Below, one piece after another: positions 9,626-20,591 of a DNA stretch of 64,000 nt (the stretch's first letter is position 1; every line of letters starts with the position of its first letter). This DNA is from Ichthyophis bannanicus. Its lineage: Eukaryota; Chordata; Amphibia; Gymnophiona; Ichthyophiidae. The translations under genes and the position numbers were made by a program. Below the pieces are notes generated by a model. The model did no database searches, had not been told where the DNA came from, and saw nothing but the letters and a program-made list of their open reading frames with translations. Where the stretch lies: positions 707,391,637 through 707,455,636 of the forward strand of contig CM066033.1 in NCBI GenBank assembly GCA_033557465.1. Reading direction: 5' to 3'.

Positions 9626-12530
9626 GGCTACCCACTGACCTGAAGATTATATCCTGGAATGTCTGTGGGATCGGTAACCCTATCAAGCGATATAAAGTGT
9701 TGCAGGCCCTAGCGAGGCAGAAATGTGATGTAGCAATGTTACAGGAAACCCACCAGACTGCTGAGGAACATCTTAAATTAAAAAGGGATTGGGTGGGACA
9801 GGTGTGTGGGGGGCACCGGCGATGGGGAGGAAAGGTGGAGTGGTCATTCTGATACACAAGCAAATTAGATTCGTTCAGGAGAGCATTTTTGTGGGTGCCG
9901 GGGGAAGATATGTGCTTTTGTATGAGCTATTGGAGGGGAAACCTGTGGTGTTGGGTAACGTGTATAGCCCGAACGTGCTGGACCGGGCGCTCTATGCCAG
10001 TCTGGGCTCACGGGTGGAGCAGCTGCCGGATGCCCCCCTGATTTTGGCAGGAGACTTTAATGGAGTCATGGATGCGGAACTAGATACAACTAGAGGTGGG
10101 GGAGATAGGGCTCGGGTCCAAGCTGCTAAAGCGTTACAGAGTCTAGGGCGTAGATTGGGGGTGGTGGATCCTTGGAGGCTGTTGCACCCTTTTGAAAGAG
10201 ACTATACGCACCAATCACGAGCGCATGGATCGAGTGCCCGCATTGATTATGTGTTAGTCTTGGAGAGATCCTTTGCCCAAGTAGAAGATGCGCAAGTGGG
10301 TCCTATCGAGATATCGGAACATGCGCTGGTCTGGGGGGACATGGTATGGCATGATGTGAGCACACGGACTCGAATTTGGAGATTTCCTATGGAATTGTAC
10401 AGGGATGTTGAGTTCCATGCATTTATAGGGCAGAAGTGGCAAGAATTTGCTGCTCACAATGCTCAACACCGGGAGGACCCGGAGCTTTTTTGGGAAACCG
10501 CAAAGGTAGTCTTACGGGGAGACATTATAGGGTATGTCAGGAGGAAGCGGAAGATGTTGACACGGCAGATTGTCCGGCTGGAACAACAGGCACGTAGAGA
10601 GAGAAGAAGGCGGGCACAGCACCCCTCGGTGGTGAATGGGAGAAAAGTATGGGAAATTCAAACGGCCCTGAACGAGCTGTTGCACCAAAGGGCCAAAAAG
10701 TCATTTTTATATTACAGATTTCAGCTATATAGATATGGGGATAAGCCAGGTAAGCTCTTGGCGAGATGCCTTAGGGGCAGTAGGGGGACCGGCCTGGTCG
10801 CGGCGCTGAGGGATGATCGGGGGATGATGCACAGAGAGAGTAAGGCGATTGCTCAAGTGTTTCGGACGTTCTACCAAAACTTGTATTCGAGGAGGGGAGG
10901 GTCCCAGACTGCCATGGAAGAATACTTAAGAGACGTGCACCTGCCCCGGCTGGCAGCGGACCAGCGGGCACAACTAGATGCACCAGAGTCCGAGTAGGAG
11001 GTACAACGGGTTATCCAGAGGGCAACTTGTTGCAAGGCGCCAGGTCCAGACGGATTCAGGGTGGAATTTTATAAGTTGTTGGGGGAGAAGCTGGCCCCCT
11101 CCCTAGTGGCAGTGTATCATAGGAGAGTGGAGCAAGGGGGGTTTGGGCGGGGGGAGAATAATGTGCATATTATACTGATACCCAAGGCGGGGAAAGATCG
11201 TACACAGGCTGCGTCTTATCGGCCTATCTCCCTGCTGAACTTTGACGTGAAAATACTGGCCAAGGTGATGGCGGACCGCCTGGCCCTGGTTTTGGGGGAG
11301 CTGGTGCATGATTCTCAGGTGGGGTTTGTGAAGGGACTGCACGCAGTGCGTAACCTACGTAAAATTGTGGCCTTGCTGGAGTGGGTACGGAATAGGAAGC
11401 TGCAGTCTCTTTTGATTAGTTTCGATGCGGAAAAGGCGTTCGATCAAGTGAACTGGGCATACTTAAAATATTTGCTGCCTCAGTATGGACTTGGGGTGTC
11501 TTTTTGCAATATGGTGGAGCTCCTATACTCGAGGCCTACAGCGAGGGTACTCTGTAATGGAGTGCTATTGGATGAATTTAGGTTGGAGAGAGGAACGAGG
11601 CAGGGATACCCGCGCTCTCCCCTGCTCTTTGTGCTGTCTCTGGACCCTCTGGTGTGGCGGATAGAGGCATCCAGGGATATACAAGGTATAGATATAGGGC
11701 GGCATGCCTTTAAGATGGCTGCATTTGCAGATGACATGCTTGTGCACTTGCTGTCCCCTCAGACGTCGCTGCCTAGTTTATTAAAGGAATTCTCTCGGGG
11801 TTTGGCAGTTTTGCTGGACTTTGTATTAATATGGAAAAGTCGGAGGCCTTTGATGTGGCAGGGACGCTGAGGGGGCAGTGGAGTGGGAGGTTCCCACTTA
11901 AGTGGATGGGAGACTCCTTTGTGTACCTGGGGGTGCTATTGACCAGAGAGCCGAGAGAGCTATATAGGAAAAACCTGGAACGGGTCTTGGCCCAAATTTG
12001 CTCGCAGCTCCAGGCATGGACTCCGCTGTCCCTGTCTCTGCTGGGACGGGTGGCGGCACTGGGGATGGTGATTTTGCCACGGGTGCTTTATTGGTTGCAG
12101 ACTCTCCCAGTGTGGATAATGAAGCGAGACTTAAACTCTATAGACCGAGGTTCGGAAGTTTCTTTGGAGAGGGGCTCGGGCTCGTATACCACTACATAGA
12201 CTGAGAGGGAGATGGGAACGAGGGGGGATAGGACTTCCAGACCTAAGGAGTTATGCCCTAGCGTGCCAAGCGCAGCATACAGGAGACTGGTTGGGGGATA
12301 CGGAGGTGTACACCCCACGAGCATTGGAGGAGGCCTTTGTGGCCCCGCAATCCCTGCTAGCGGTGCTGCATTTGGAGAGTAGATACTTGACTGGAGGAGT
12401 GACGAGTAGTGAGCTGATTCGCCCTGCATGACAAACGTGGCAATACCTAAATGGACTTTGGGGGGAGGGTCGAGAGACTTAGGGAGGCATTGTCAGATGC
12501 GCTCAGCATTCGGGAGGTTACGATTAACAA
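9626..12530 (+). pseudogene. L1-B ORF2, broken by frameshifts and a stop
   Basis: The endonuclease begins with IISWNVCGIG (about 9642) and AMLQETHQ; a frameshift occurs near 9790-9825. It continues with LAGDFNG, RIDYVL and SEHALVWG, where the usual SDH reads SEH. The frame ends at a TAG at 10995-10997 just before the KAPGPDG-like block. The reverse transcriptase at 11000-11870 retains YRPISLLNFD, SFDAEKAFDQV and AAFADDML, so its catalytic aspartates are present. Another frameshift follows near 11830-11870, and L1 similarity fades by about 12530. Confidence 0.85.
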
Positions 12531-12863
12531 CTATCTAGCTTTTTCCAGGATTCTACCAATCTTTACAGCAATGTCTGGAAGCTAGAAGAAAGCCCAACAT
12601 GTATGGGCATTTTTCAGGATTTAACACCTCTATGAGTTCTCTAATCCTTTTCTATGCATAAGTGAGCCTTCCCTGCCTATTTCCAATGTAACTGGGAAGA
12701 CTGAGGGAGCAGAGCACTGGAATGTTACTCAAGTTATAGAAAGAGAGGAGGTAAGCTGGGAGAAGTTCCTGTGCTTTGCAAGTTTAGCTTGTGTGCGCGT
12801 GATGGGAGATGAAAGAGAAAGAGAAAGGAAGCTGCCCCTCCCTCCCAGCCAAAAATCACATAA
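12531..12863. other. Unassigned sequence between L1-B and DIRS D2
   Basis: About 330 bases with no recognisable coding frame or repeat signature. It could be original intron sequence or decayed transposon. D2 begins at its right edge. Confidence 0.4.
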
Positions 12864-13235
12864 AGCACAGTTACTTACCTGTAACAGGTGATCTCTGGGA
12901 ACAGCAGGAATAAGTCTTCACATATGGGGTACGTCGGTACTGACGGAGCCTGCGCGGGAACGCTCCCCAGCATCCAATCAGAAAGCCTTTGGGAGCATCC
13001 CACAGCGCCTGCGTGCTGCCTTCCCACCTTTCCCAACTGTCTCTCCTCAGTTAAGTTTTAGAGCTGAGAGAGAGAGAGAGAGAGAGGGAAAGGAAAGAGA
13101 GAGAGAGACAACTCCTAGGGGAGGTGGGTGGGTTGTGAAGACTTATTCCTGCTGTTCCCAGAGATCACCTGTTACAGGTAAGTAACTGTGCTATCTCCAG
13201 GAACAAGCAGGAATGAGTCTTCACATATGGGGACT
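12864..13235. repeat. D2 3' ITR (12864-13060) and ICR (13134-13235)
   Basis: The outer end contains the palindromic core ACCTGTAACAGGT. The ICR first repeats the reverse complement of this outer end (13134-13191) and then the reverse complement of the right outer end near 24636-24681 (13190-13235), the two joined at TGCTATC. That fused arrangement is the DIRS hallmark thought to template re-circularisation. A GA-rich run (13066-13110) lies between them. Confidence 0.85.
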
Positions 13236-13356
13236 CCCTAGCTTTAGATGCCAGGGAGAGAGCCCATAAGTTGTGCGTCCCTGGGACAGGGCTGCACTTC
13301 CCCACCTGGATCTCTGGCATCCCATGAGGGATGGTGGGTAGGAGTTGATTAAGTAT

Positions 13357-13560
13357 GGAAGGTGAAATTTCACTTACAGTTAATTTCCTTTCCTAGAATA
13401 CTGCTAGACCAGTCCAGACAAACGGGTTGTGTACCCCTGCCAGCAGATCCTGGAGACAGAGAACTCTACCAGAGCTCTAATAGGCTGAACCCTGGTGATG
13501 CTGCTGAGGTGATGAGACTGTACCCCAAGGGGTCTCCCTCAGTATCGTATACAAGCTGAA
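13357..13560. repeat. D-II left (3') ITR
   Basis: The segment is nearly the reverse complement of 19020-19190, including the CTGGTCTAGCAGTAT block. Reading it as protein on one strand mirrors the read-through of the D2 YR at the other end, which is how the inversion is easily seen. Confidence 0.85.
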
Positions 13561-13781
13561 CTTCATTATAACTGAACAACTAAATACAGCCAGTCAAGCC
13601 GAACCGGCTTCAACTATATACAAGGTGCTGAAAGCACTCCCAGAAACCGAACGCTGCCCAGAAGGAGGAAGGGACCAGAGGCTCACTTGTCAGGCCTCTG
13701 GAATGAAAAACAAAAAGGCAGGAAATAACGACGGCTCCGCTGCACCAGCAGTACTGTGACTAACAGCAGGGTGGGTCCTGG

Positions 13782-13870
13782 AATGGTCTAGCAGTATTCT
13801 AGGAAAGGAAATTAACGGAAAATGAAATTTCACCTTCCAATTCATACTGCTAGACCAGTCCAGACAAACA
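13782..13870. repeat. D-II internal complementary region
   Basis: Positions 13782-13838 are the reverse complement of the left outer end (about 13357-13410, with a few mismatches). Positions 13834-13870 are the reverse complement of the right outer end (about 19155-19190). The two halves overlap at TTCC, matching the GGAA at both outer ends. This lets the circle junction of the element be read directly. Confidence 0.85.
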
Positions 13871-13879
13871 GGCAGTACC

Positions 13880-14900
13880 CAAGCTACCGACCTCTAGGGT
13901 GGGTCCAAAGCCGCCGAAAGCACTGCCGCGCCAAAACTCATTTCCTGTCGAGCCTGGACAGCCAATCGATAGTGACGGACAAAAGTTGATAAAGACAACC
14001 AAGTCGCCGCCCGGCAGATGTCCAGAGGCGCCACATGGGAACGCTCGGCCCAAGACGTTGCCTGAGCCCGCGTGGAGAGTGCTCGGAGCCCTACAGGCAC
14101 CGACTTTCACTGAAGAATATAGGCTGCCTCAATAGCTCCTCTTAACCACCTGGCGATAGTAGCCTTAGAGGCTGCGAACCCCCGACGGGAGCCTGCAAAG
14201 AGGACAAAGAGATGATCCATCTGCCGCAAAGAATTGGTGACTATAAGATACCGACAGAAGACTCGTTTGAGGTCTAACGCATGTAGGTGACGCTGACGAC
14301 CCGCACACTGCTCTTGAGAGAATGACGGCAAGAAGAGAGGCTGATTGACATGAAATGGAGTAACCACTTTGGGCAAAAAAGGACGGAACTGTCCGAAGAG
14401 TTACGCCCTCCGACGAGAAAGAAAGATAGGGATCTCGACAAGAGAGCGCTTGGAGCTCGGAAATGCGCCGCGCCGAGGTTATGGCCACCAGGAACACCGT
14501 CTGTAAGGTTAAGTCTTTGAGCGAGGCGGCCCGTAAGGGCTCAAACGGCGAAGCCACTAAGGCCCGGAGGACAAGGGCGAGGTCCCAGGACGGCAATACC
14601 GGACAGCACGGAGGCCGCACGGACTTAACCCCTCTGAGAAAACGCGAGACGTCGGCATGCGAGGCGATAGAACGCCCCAAAACTGGACCACGGAAACATG
14701 TGATAGCCGCCAGCGGAACCCGAAGAGTTCCGAGAGCCAGGCCCTTGTCAAGGCCGGCCTGGAGAAACGCCAGAATGTCCGGAACGCCGCTACGCCAGGG
14801 AGACACCCTGCGCTGTGAACATCATGATTCGAAAAGACGCCACACCCGAGCATAGGCTAAGGAGGTGGAAGAACGCCGCACACTAAGCAAGGTGGATACC
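13880..14900 (-). pseudogene. D-II tyrosine recombinase, broken
   Basis: The best-preserved stretch is 14165-14806, with VAITSARRISELQAL carrying the box I Arg of tyrosine recombinases and the upstream core-binding-type helices. The C-terminal part near 13890-14160 has the ATW motif and surrounding residues in other frames. The N-terminal part lies in another frame near 14822-14960. YR is proposed to integrate the circular DNA of DIRS elements. Several frameshifts make it non-functional. Confidence 0.75.
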
Positions 14901-14925
14901 ACGCTAGTCGAATATCCCTTGCGAG

Positions 14926-16607
14926 CTAGCCTGCGGCGTTCAAGAGCCAAGCCGTAAGCGAGTAAGGAGCCGGGTCTTCCATGGCAATTGGCCCCTGTTG
15001 CAGAAGCACCGGAAAGCCCTGCAGAGGCAGAGGTGCTGCTCGCGAAAGTCGGACGAGATCCGCATACCACGGCCTGCGAGGCCAATCCAGAGCTACCAGA
15101 ATCACCGGCCCGTGATGCTCTCTGATCCGTTGAAGAATCTTGCCGACCATGGACCACGGAGGAAAGACATACAGAAGGAGTCGAGGCGGCCACGGCTGCA
15201 ACAATGCATCTATCCCGTGCGACCCGTTGTCCTTCCATCGGCTGAAGAAGATCGGTGCTTTGGCATTCTCCCACGTCGCCATGAGATCCACCGCCGGCTG
15301 ACCCCATTGCTGAACAAGCAGCCGAAAAGGAGCCGACGCCAGAGCCCCATTCTCCGGGATCCAGCGTATGGCGGCTGAGGAAGTCCGCTTCGATGTTGCT
15401 TTTCCCCGCGATGTGTTGCGCTGAAAATGGCGAGTAGATGCCGCTCCGCCCACGGGAGGAGGAGCCTCATTTCTCTCGAGACCCCCGGACCTTTCGTGCC
15501 CCCTTGGCGGTTGAGATATGCCACCGTCATGGCATTGTTGGAGAGAACGCAAACTGCCTGACGGTGTAGGACAGGTAGGAATCTCCGTAAGGCTAAGCGA
15601 ACCGCTCTCGCCTCGAGGCGATTGATGGACCAGTGGGCCTCCGGAGGCGCCCAGACCCCCTGTGCTGCGTGCGTGCCACAAAGCGCTCCCCACCTGGAGA
15701 GACTGGCGTCTGTCTTGAGAAGCAGCCAGCGCGGAGACTCCAAGGGAACCTGCTGGAGAAGGTTGCGTGCCCGGAGCCACCAACGAAGGTCTAGCTGTAC
15801 CGCCAGCGGAAGTGGAAGTCGAACCTGATAGTCCTCCAACACTGGCGACCATCGTGATAGGAGCGCCCTCTGCAACTCGTGCATATGCGCCCTCGCCCAG
15901 GGCACAACATCGATGGTCGCCACCATGGATCCCAGAAGCTGGAGGTAGTCCCAAGCTCGAGGCGCCTCTCGCCGCAAGAATCGCTGGAGCTGATCCACAA
16001 TCTTTTTGAAACGACCTTGTGTAAGCATCACCCACCCGCGGCAAGTGTCGAACCGAGCACCCAGAAATTCGAGGTCCTGAGACGGCTGGAGGCAGCTCTT
16101 GGAGTGATTGATCACCCACCCCAGGCTCTCCAAGAAAGCCACTACGCGGGCTACCGTCTCATGAGCCTCTGATAGAGAGTCTGCCCGAATTAGCCAATCG
16201 TCCAAGTAAGGATGCACTCGGACCCCCTGTTTGCTTAAGGCCGTTGCCACCACCACCATTATCTTGGAGAACGTCCGTGGCGCTGAGGTTAACCCGAAAG
16301 GCATGGCTTGGAACTGAAAATGTCGGCCTAGAACAGCAAATCTGAGGAATCGCTGATGCTCAATCCGGATGGGAATATGAAAATAGGCTTCTGCGAGATC
16401 GAGCAACGCCAGAAATTCGCCCTTGCACACCACCTGGATTACGGAACGTAACGTCTCCATCCGAAAATGAGGAACCCGAAGGTTGCGGTTTACTCCTTTG
16501 AGGTCTAGAATAGGACAAAAAGAGCCATCTTTCTTGGGCACCACGAAATAAATGGAGTACCGACCTGTCCCTGCTTCGTGGGGCGGGATGGGACAAATGG
16601 CGTTCAA
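14926..16607 (-). pseudogene. D-II reverse transcriptase and RNase H
   Basis: The RT reads from 16607: FVVPKKDGSF, LLDLAEAYFHIPI (motif A), MPFGLTSAPRTF and HPYLDDWLIRAD (motif C, YLDD intact). RNase H follows with KTDASLSRWG and the RLEARAV block; its usual TDN appears as SNN. A frameshift near 15400-15500 moves the remaining DIRS-specific C-terminal region (AVDLMATWENAKAPIFFSRW, WPRRPWY) into the frame that ends at 14926. It would be an RT-RNase H of normal DIRS size but for that shift. Confidence 0.85.
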
Positions 16608-16819
16608 GAGAAGCAGGCGCTCGAGAGTGGCCTGGATGACCCGGCGCTTCTCGGGAGAACCTACCGGAGAGACTAAAAAGGCCTCGGGGATCGGGCGAGA
16701 GCACTCGAGAGATGCTGTCGAGAACCCAAAGATCGGAGGTAATTCGCGCCCACTCCTGAGAAAACAATGCCAGCCAACCTCTTACTGGAGGCACAGACCG
16801 GAGTGGACCTAGCGCCCCG

Positions 16820-18344
16820 TCAGCGGGAGGACCTTGCGGTCCCTGAGAACTTTCCCCCCGCAGAGTAGGAGTGGGAACCTTTACGGGCCCCCCGAAAGGA
16901 CTGGATTCCTCTTCCAGAGAGATTAGGCTGAGCAGGCGGCAAGGAAGGTTTGAAGGAACGATACCTCCTGAAGTCCCTACTTCTGGAGAAACGGCGAAAA
17001 GATTGTGCTTGAGAAGACCTGCGAGACGAAGCCCGCGGCCTATCCTCTGGTAACCGTTGGGGCTTAACCTCCCCAAGATCCTTCATAAGCTTGTCCAGCT
17101 CCTCGCCGAACAGAGGCTTACCTTTGAAAGGCAACTTAGAGAGTCTGGACTTGGAGCTGACATCCGCCGCCCATTGACGAAGCCACAGCCAACGCCTTGC
17201 CACCGTCACGGCTGCCACTGATCGAGCCGAGAGGCACAACAGATAATAAAAGGTATCGGCCAAGAAGGCCGTGGCCATACTCCAGCCGACCGAGAGAGGA
17301 ATCTTCTGGCAAACGCTGGATCCAGCACAACAGCGCTGTTGAGCCCCCCGCATACCGTCGCCTGCAGAGCCATGGAGGATGCTGAGAAAGCCGTTTTCAA
17401 TAGGTTTTCCACCTTCCGGTCCTGCGGATCCTTGAGTGCTGCTCCTCCCTCCACAGGGATGGTGGTATGCTTAGTAACTCCAGAAACCAAGGCATCTACC
17501 CTAGGATACACAAGCCACTGCTCCAGAAGCTCCGGCGGCCAAATGTATAGCTGCCCTAGGTGATGAGCGTTTCGCAATGGCGTGTCCGGAGAATCCCATT
17601 CCTGGGACACCATTTGCTGCAATTCGGTAGGGAAGGAAAAGCCTTAGAGGGCTTTCGAATGCCCTGCAAGATGGGGTCTGCCTGAGACTGAGCTTGAGAG
17701 GCTTGAGGTTCTGCTGGCGCGGAAAGACGAAGTGCTTCCGACACCTGACCGATGAGGGCGGACAACTCCTCTTTTCGGAACAGCCGGATATCCTGTGACT
17801 CCTCCGGCCCGGGAACAGAAGAATCCGATGCAGAATACTCCCCATCTTCCCGCCCAGAGAGATCCTCGGACTCTTCCTCGGAAAACCCATCCTTGCCAGG
17901 GTCGCGATCATCCTCCATAAGCAAGTGCAATGACTTAGACGTACGTTTGCGAGCTACCGTACTCTTAGAACGCTTACGGCCAGAGGAAGCAGCCAAGCGC
18001 TCAGGTGCCGTTGGCTGCTGTCCCACCGAAGGAGCCGAGGATTCAGCTTGCCATAAGGCCCATGCCTGGCGGAAAAGCAGGGGAAGTTGGTCCTCGGAGG
18101 GTGAGCCAGGTGCCAAGGAGCTCATGGCAGCCGGAGAGACCCCCATAGGGGCTCCCTGCAATGTGGGCACCGAAAAAGAAGTTAGCGGACCCTCCAACGC
18201 AGGCAATTCAGGAGCCGTGGCTTCCTGAGCTGACAAAAACGCTGAAGACTCCCCTGGGTGCGCCAGACAGGATGCGCATTGTTGAATTTTCAGCTCCTTC
18301 TGCTTCCTGTTGCACACAATGCACCTAGGACCAGAAGGCGGCAT
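16820..18344 (-). pseudogene. D-II gag, frameshifted
   Basis: The N-terminal frame (17556-18344, 262 codons) starts with a Cys-rich segment, CIVCNRKQ and CASC, followed by a low-complexity acidic/serine region. The middle (17206-17622) and the basic C-terminal segment, rich in Arg/Ser and Gly (16820-17353), lie in other frames. This fits DIRS gag, which is thought to package the RNA. At least two frameshifts separate the parts. Confidence 0.7.
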
Positions 18345-19019
18345 TGTGTGTTCAAAACAGTGAATTTAAATTTTTTTTTTCCTGATCACTCCTCTTTATA
18401 GGTCTCAATCCCAGGGAAAATCCCCTTTAAGGAGGTGGAAGAGACAGAAGCACACACAGCAGAGCAGAGCTGGGCTTCCCACCAAAAATCGGAGCTCCGG
18501 GGAAAAACAAAATGGCTGCCGGAAAAATAAAAGTTAAATAAACACTCAAAAAAGCAGCGATTTTGCTAAAAAAAAGGGCAGAATCCAGCCCCCTAGGCAA
18601 GGATTGACCCCTCTGCCAAAAATGGGGCAATTCTGAGACCATAAAAATTCAGCAGATTTGGACCCCTCAGGAGCTTCAGCATGCATAGACAAATAAAAGC
18701 TGTACTCACAGATGCCGACCAGTGCAGGGATTCCAAGGGCAGGATCAGGAAAATAACATCTGATGCCAAAAGAACACTAACTCAGAGGGAATACCAGAGT
18801 GTTAGTGAGCCCTTCTTCCAGCCAAGGCTGCCCTCATGGCTAGCTGCTGGGAATGCCTTCAGTCAGCGAGCGTCACTGTTTCTGTACAGAAGCTCAGCTG
18901 AAACACCCTGCCAATAGAGGGAATCACTCCCACAGGAGAGGAGCCCCAGAGTCGTGCCCCGAAATAGGGATATTAATACTTCCTCCAAAAGGAGCAAAAC
19001 AAAAAAGCTACCAGATCTG
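18345..19019. other. D-II 5' UTR region
   Basis: This lies between the D-II gag start and its right ITR. It has no recognisable coding frame; it is A-rich near 18360 and elsewhere of mixed composition. It presumably contains the promoter and leader of D-II, but no specific site could be identified. Confidence 0.5.
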
Positions 19020-19190
19020 CTGGAGACAGAGAAATACTGAGGGAGACCCCTTGGGGTACAGTCTCATCACCTCAGTAGCATCACCAGGGTTCAGCCTATT
19101 AGAGCTCTGGTAGAGTTCTCTGTCTCCAGGATCTGCTGGCAGGGGTACACAACCTGTTTGTCTGGACTGGTCTAGCAGTATGAATTGGAA
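19020..19190. repeat. D-II right (5') ITR
   Basis: Reverse complement of the left ITR. It ends in GAATTGGAA at the junction with the D2 YR gene, whose last codons resume at 19191. Confidence 0.85.
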
Positions 19191-20591
19191 CAGGTGTTTA
19201 AGAACAGCCTGACCAAACAAGGCATCCCGGCGGGAGTCCTTGTCCAAGCAGTAATGGGCTGTGAAGGCATGAACCGAGGCCCAAGTGGCTGCTCGACAGA
19301 TGTCGTCAATAGACACAGAGTTCAGATGAGCCAGTGAGGCTGCCATGGCTCTCACATTGTGAGCTGTGACATGGCCCTCCAGAGAAAGGTTCTTGCTCTG
19401 ATAGGCGAAAGAAATACACTGGGCAATCCAGTTAGAAAGTGTTCTCTTGGAGACTGGTTGTCCCAAATGAGAAGGATCAAAGGCAACAAAGAGTTAGGAA
19501 GACTTTCTATGTTGCTGTGTCCTTTGTAAGTAAAAAGCTAGAGCTCTTTTACAGTCCAGGGTATGAAGATTCCTCTCTGCACTTGATGCATGAGGTCCTG
19601 GAAAAAAGACAGGTAGGTAGACCTCCTGATTGAGGTGAAAAGACGAGACCACCTTAGGCATAAAGTTTGGATTAGTCCTAAGGACCACCTTGTCATGATG
19701 GAACCTTGTATAAGGTGGATTAGCTACTAGTGCTTGCAATTCACTGATGCAGCGTGCAGATGTGATTGCAATGAGAAAGATAACCTTCCAAGAAAGGTAT
19801 TTCAAGTAGGTGGTAGCTAAAGGTTCGAAAGGCGGCTTCATAAGCTGACCAAGAACCAAATTTAAGTCCCATGCCACCGGGGGTGGTCTAATGGGAGGCT
19901 TTGTTAAAAGGAGGCCTCTCATGAACCTTGTTACAAGAGGATGAGAGGAAATAGGTTGTCCATTTAGAGGCTTAAGGGAAGCTGCAATAGCACTCAAACG
20001 GACCCTTACTGAATTTGTCTTAAGGCCTGCATTAGACAGATGAAGGAGATACTCCAGCAAAGATTCCAGAGGTATGGCAAGGGGGTTAAGACCCTTCCCA
20101 GAACACCAGATAGTAAACCTCTTCCACTTGAAAGCATAAGAACGTCTAGTGGAAGGTTTTCTGAAAGCATAAAGAACATCTTTTACTTGTTGAGAAAGAT
20201 GAAGATCCTGGAGATCTAGGCCTTCAGCAACCAAGCCCTGAGATGCAGAGACTGGGGATTGGGATGCCATAACTTTCCGTCCTCTTGAGAGAGGAGGTCT
20301 GGAGCAGACTAACTCCAGGGAGGGAGCTTGAGAGAGATGTAGAAGCAGAGGGTACCACACTTGCCGTGGCCAATGTGGAGCTATGAGAATCATGCGGCCT
20401 CTGTCTCTCTGAAGCTTGAACAGGGTTTTGGGAATTAGGGGAATGGGTAGAAAGGCATACAGGAAGTCTTGACCCCAGTGAAGGAGGAAAGCATCCCTTG
20501 CCTGAGCCCCTGAGCCGGAGTTCTGGAACAGAACCGGGGAAGTTTGACATTCCACGGGCTTGCAAAGAGGTCTATGTCCGGGGTTCCCCAA
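19191..20591 (-). pseudogene. D2 tyrosine recombinase, one stop and split at its 3' end
   Basis: The frame is continuous from 20591 to the D-II junction except for a single TAA at 19494-19496; the matching residue in D6 is Gln, so CAA to TAA is likely. It keeps SARCISELQAL (box I Arg), TAHNVRAMA (His-x-x-Arg) and AHYCLDK (nucleophile Tyr). D-II sits in the last two codons, so the original stop is on the other side of D-II near 13345-13356. This reading frame is the same one that stays open over RT at 20772-22067. Confidence 0.85.

Larger units (their letters stand above)
6377..12530 (+). mobile_element. L1-like LINE, L1-B, 3'-truncated
   Basis: A plus-strand L1 that starts with ACTTCCGG (6379-6386), as L1-A and L1-C do. 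It has a long GC-rich 5' UTR to about 7390, ORF1 split by a CR1 insertion, a G-rich spacer at about 9190-9520, and ORF2 from about 9640. Homology to L1 ORF2 fades near 12530, before the zinc-knuckle region and 3' UTR, so the 3' end has been lost. I could not find a convincing target-site duplication, consistent with a later deletion at the 3' side. Confidence 0.85.
13357..19190 (-). mobile_element. Complete DIRS of a second family, D-II, inserted in D2
   Basis: A 5.83-kb element with ITRs at 13357-13560 and 19020-19190, an ICR at 13782-13870, and YR, RT-RNase H and gag in the usual minus-strand order. Both outer ends carry GGAA (13357-13360 and 19187-19190), and removing the element rejoins the D2 YR reading frame at its stop codon. 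The ITR sequence differs completely from family I (it contains GCTAGACCAGTCCAGACAAA), so this is a separate DIRS lineage. Several frameshifts disrupt its genes. Confidence 0.9.
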
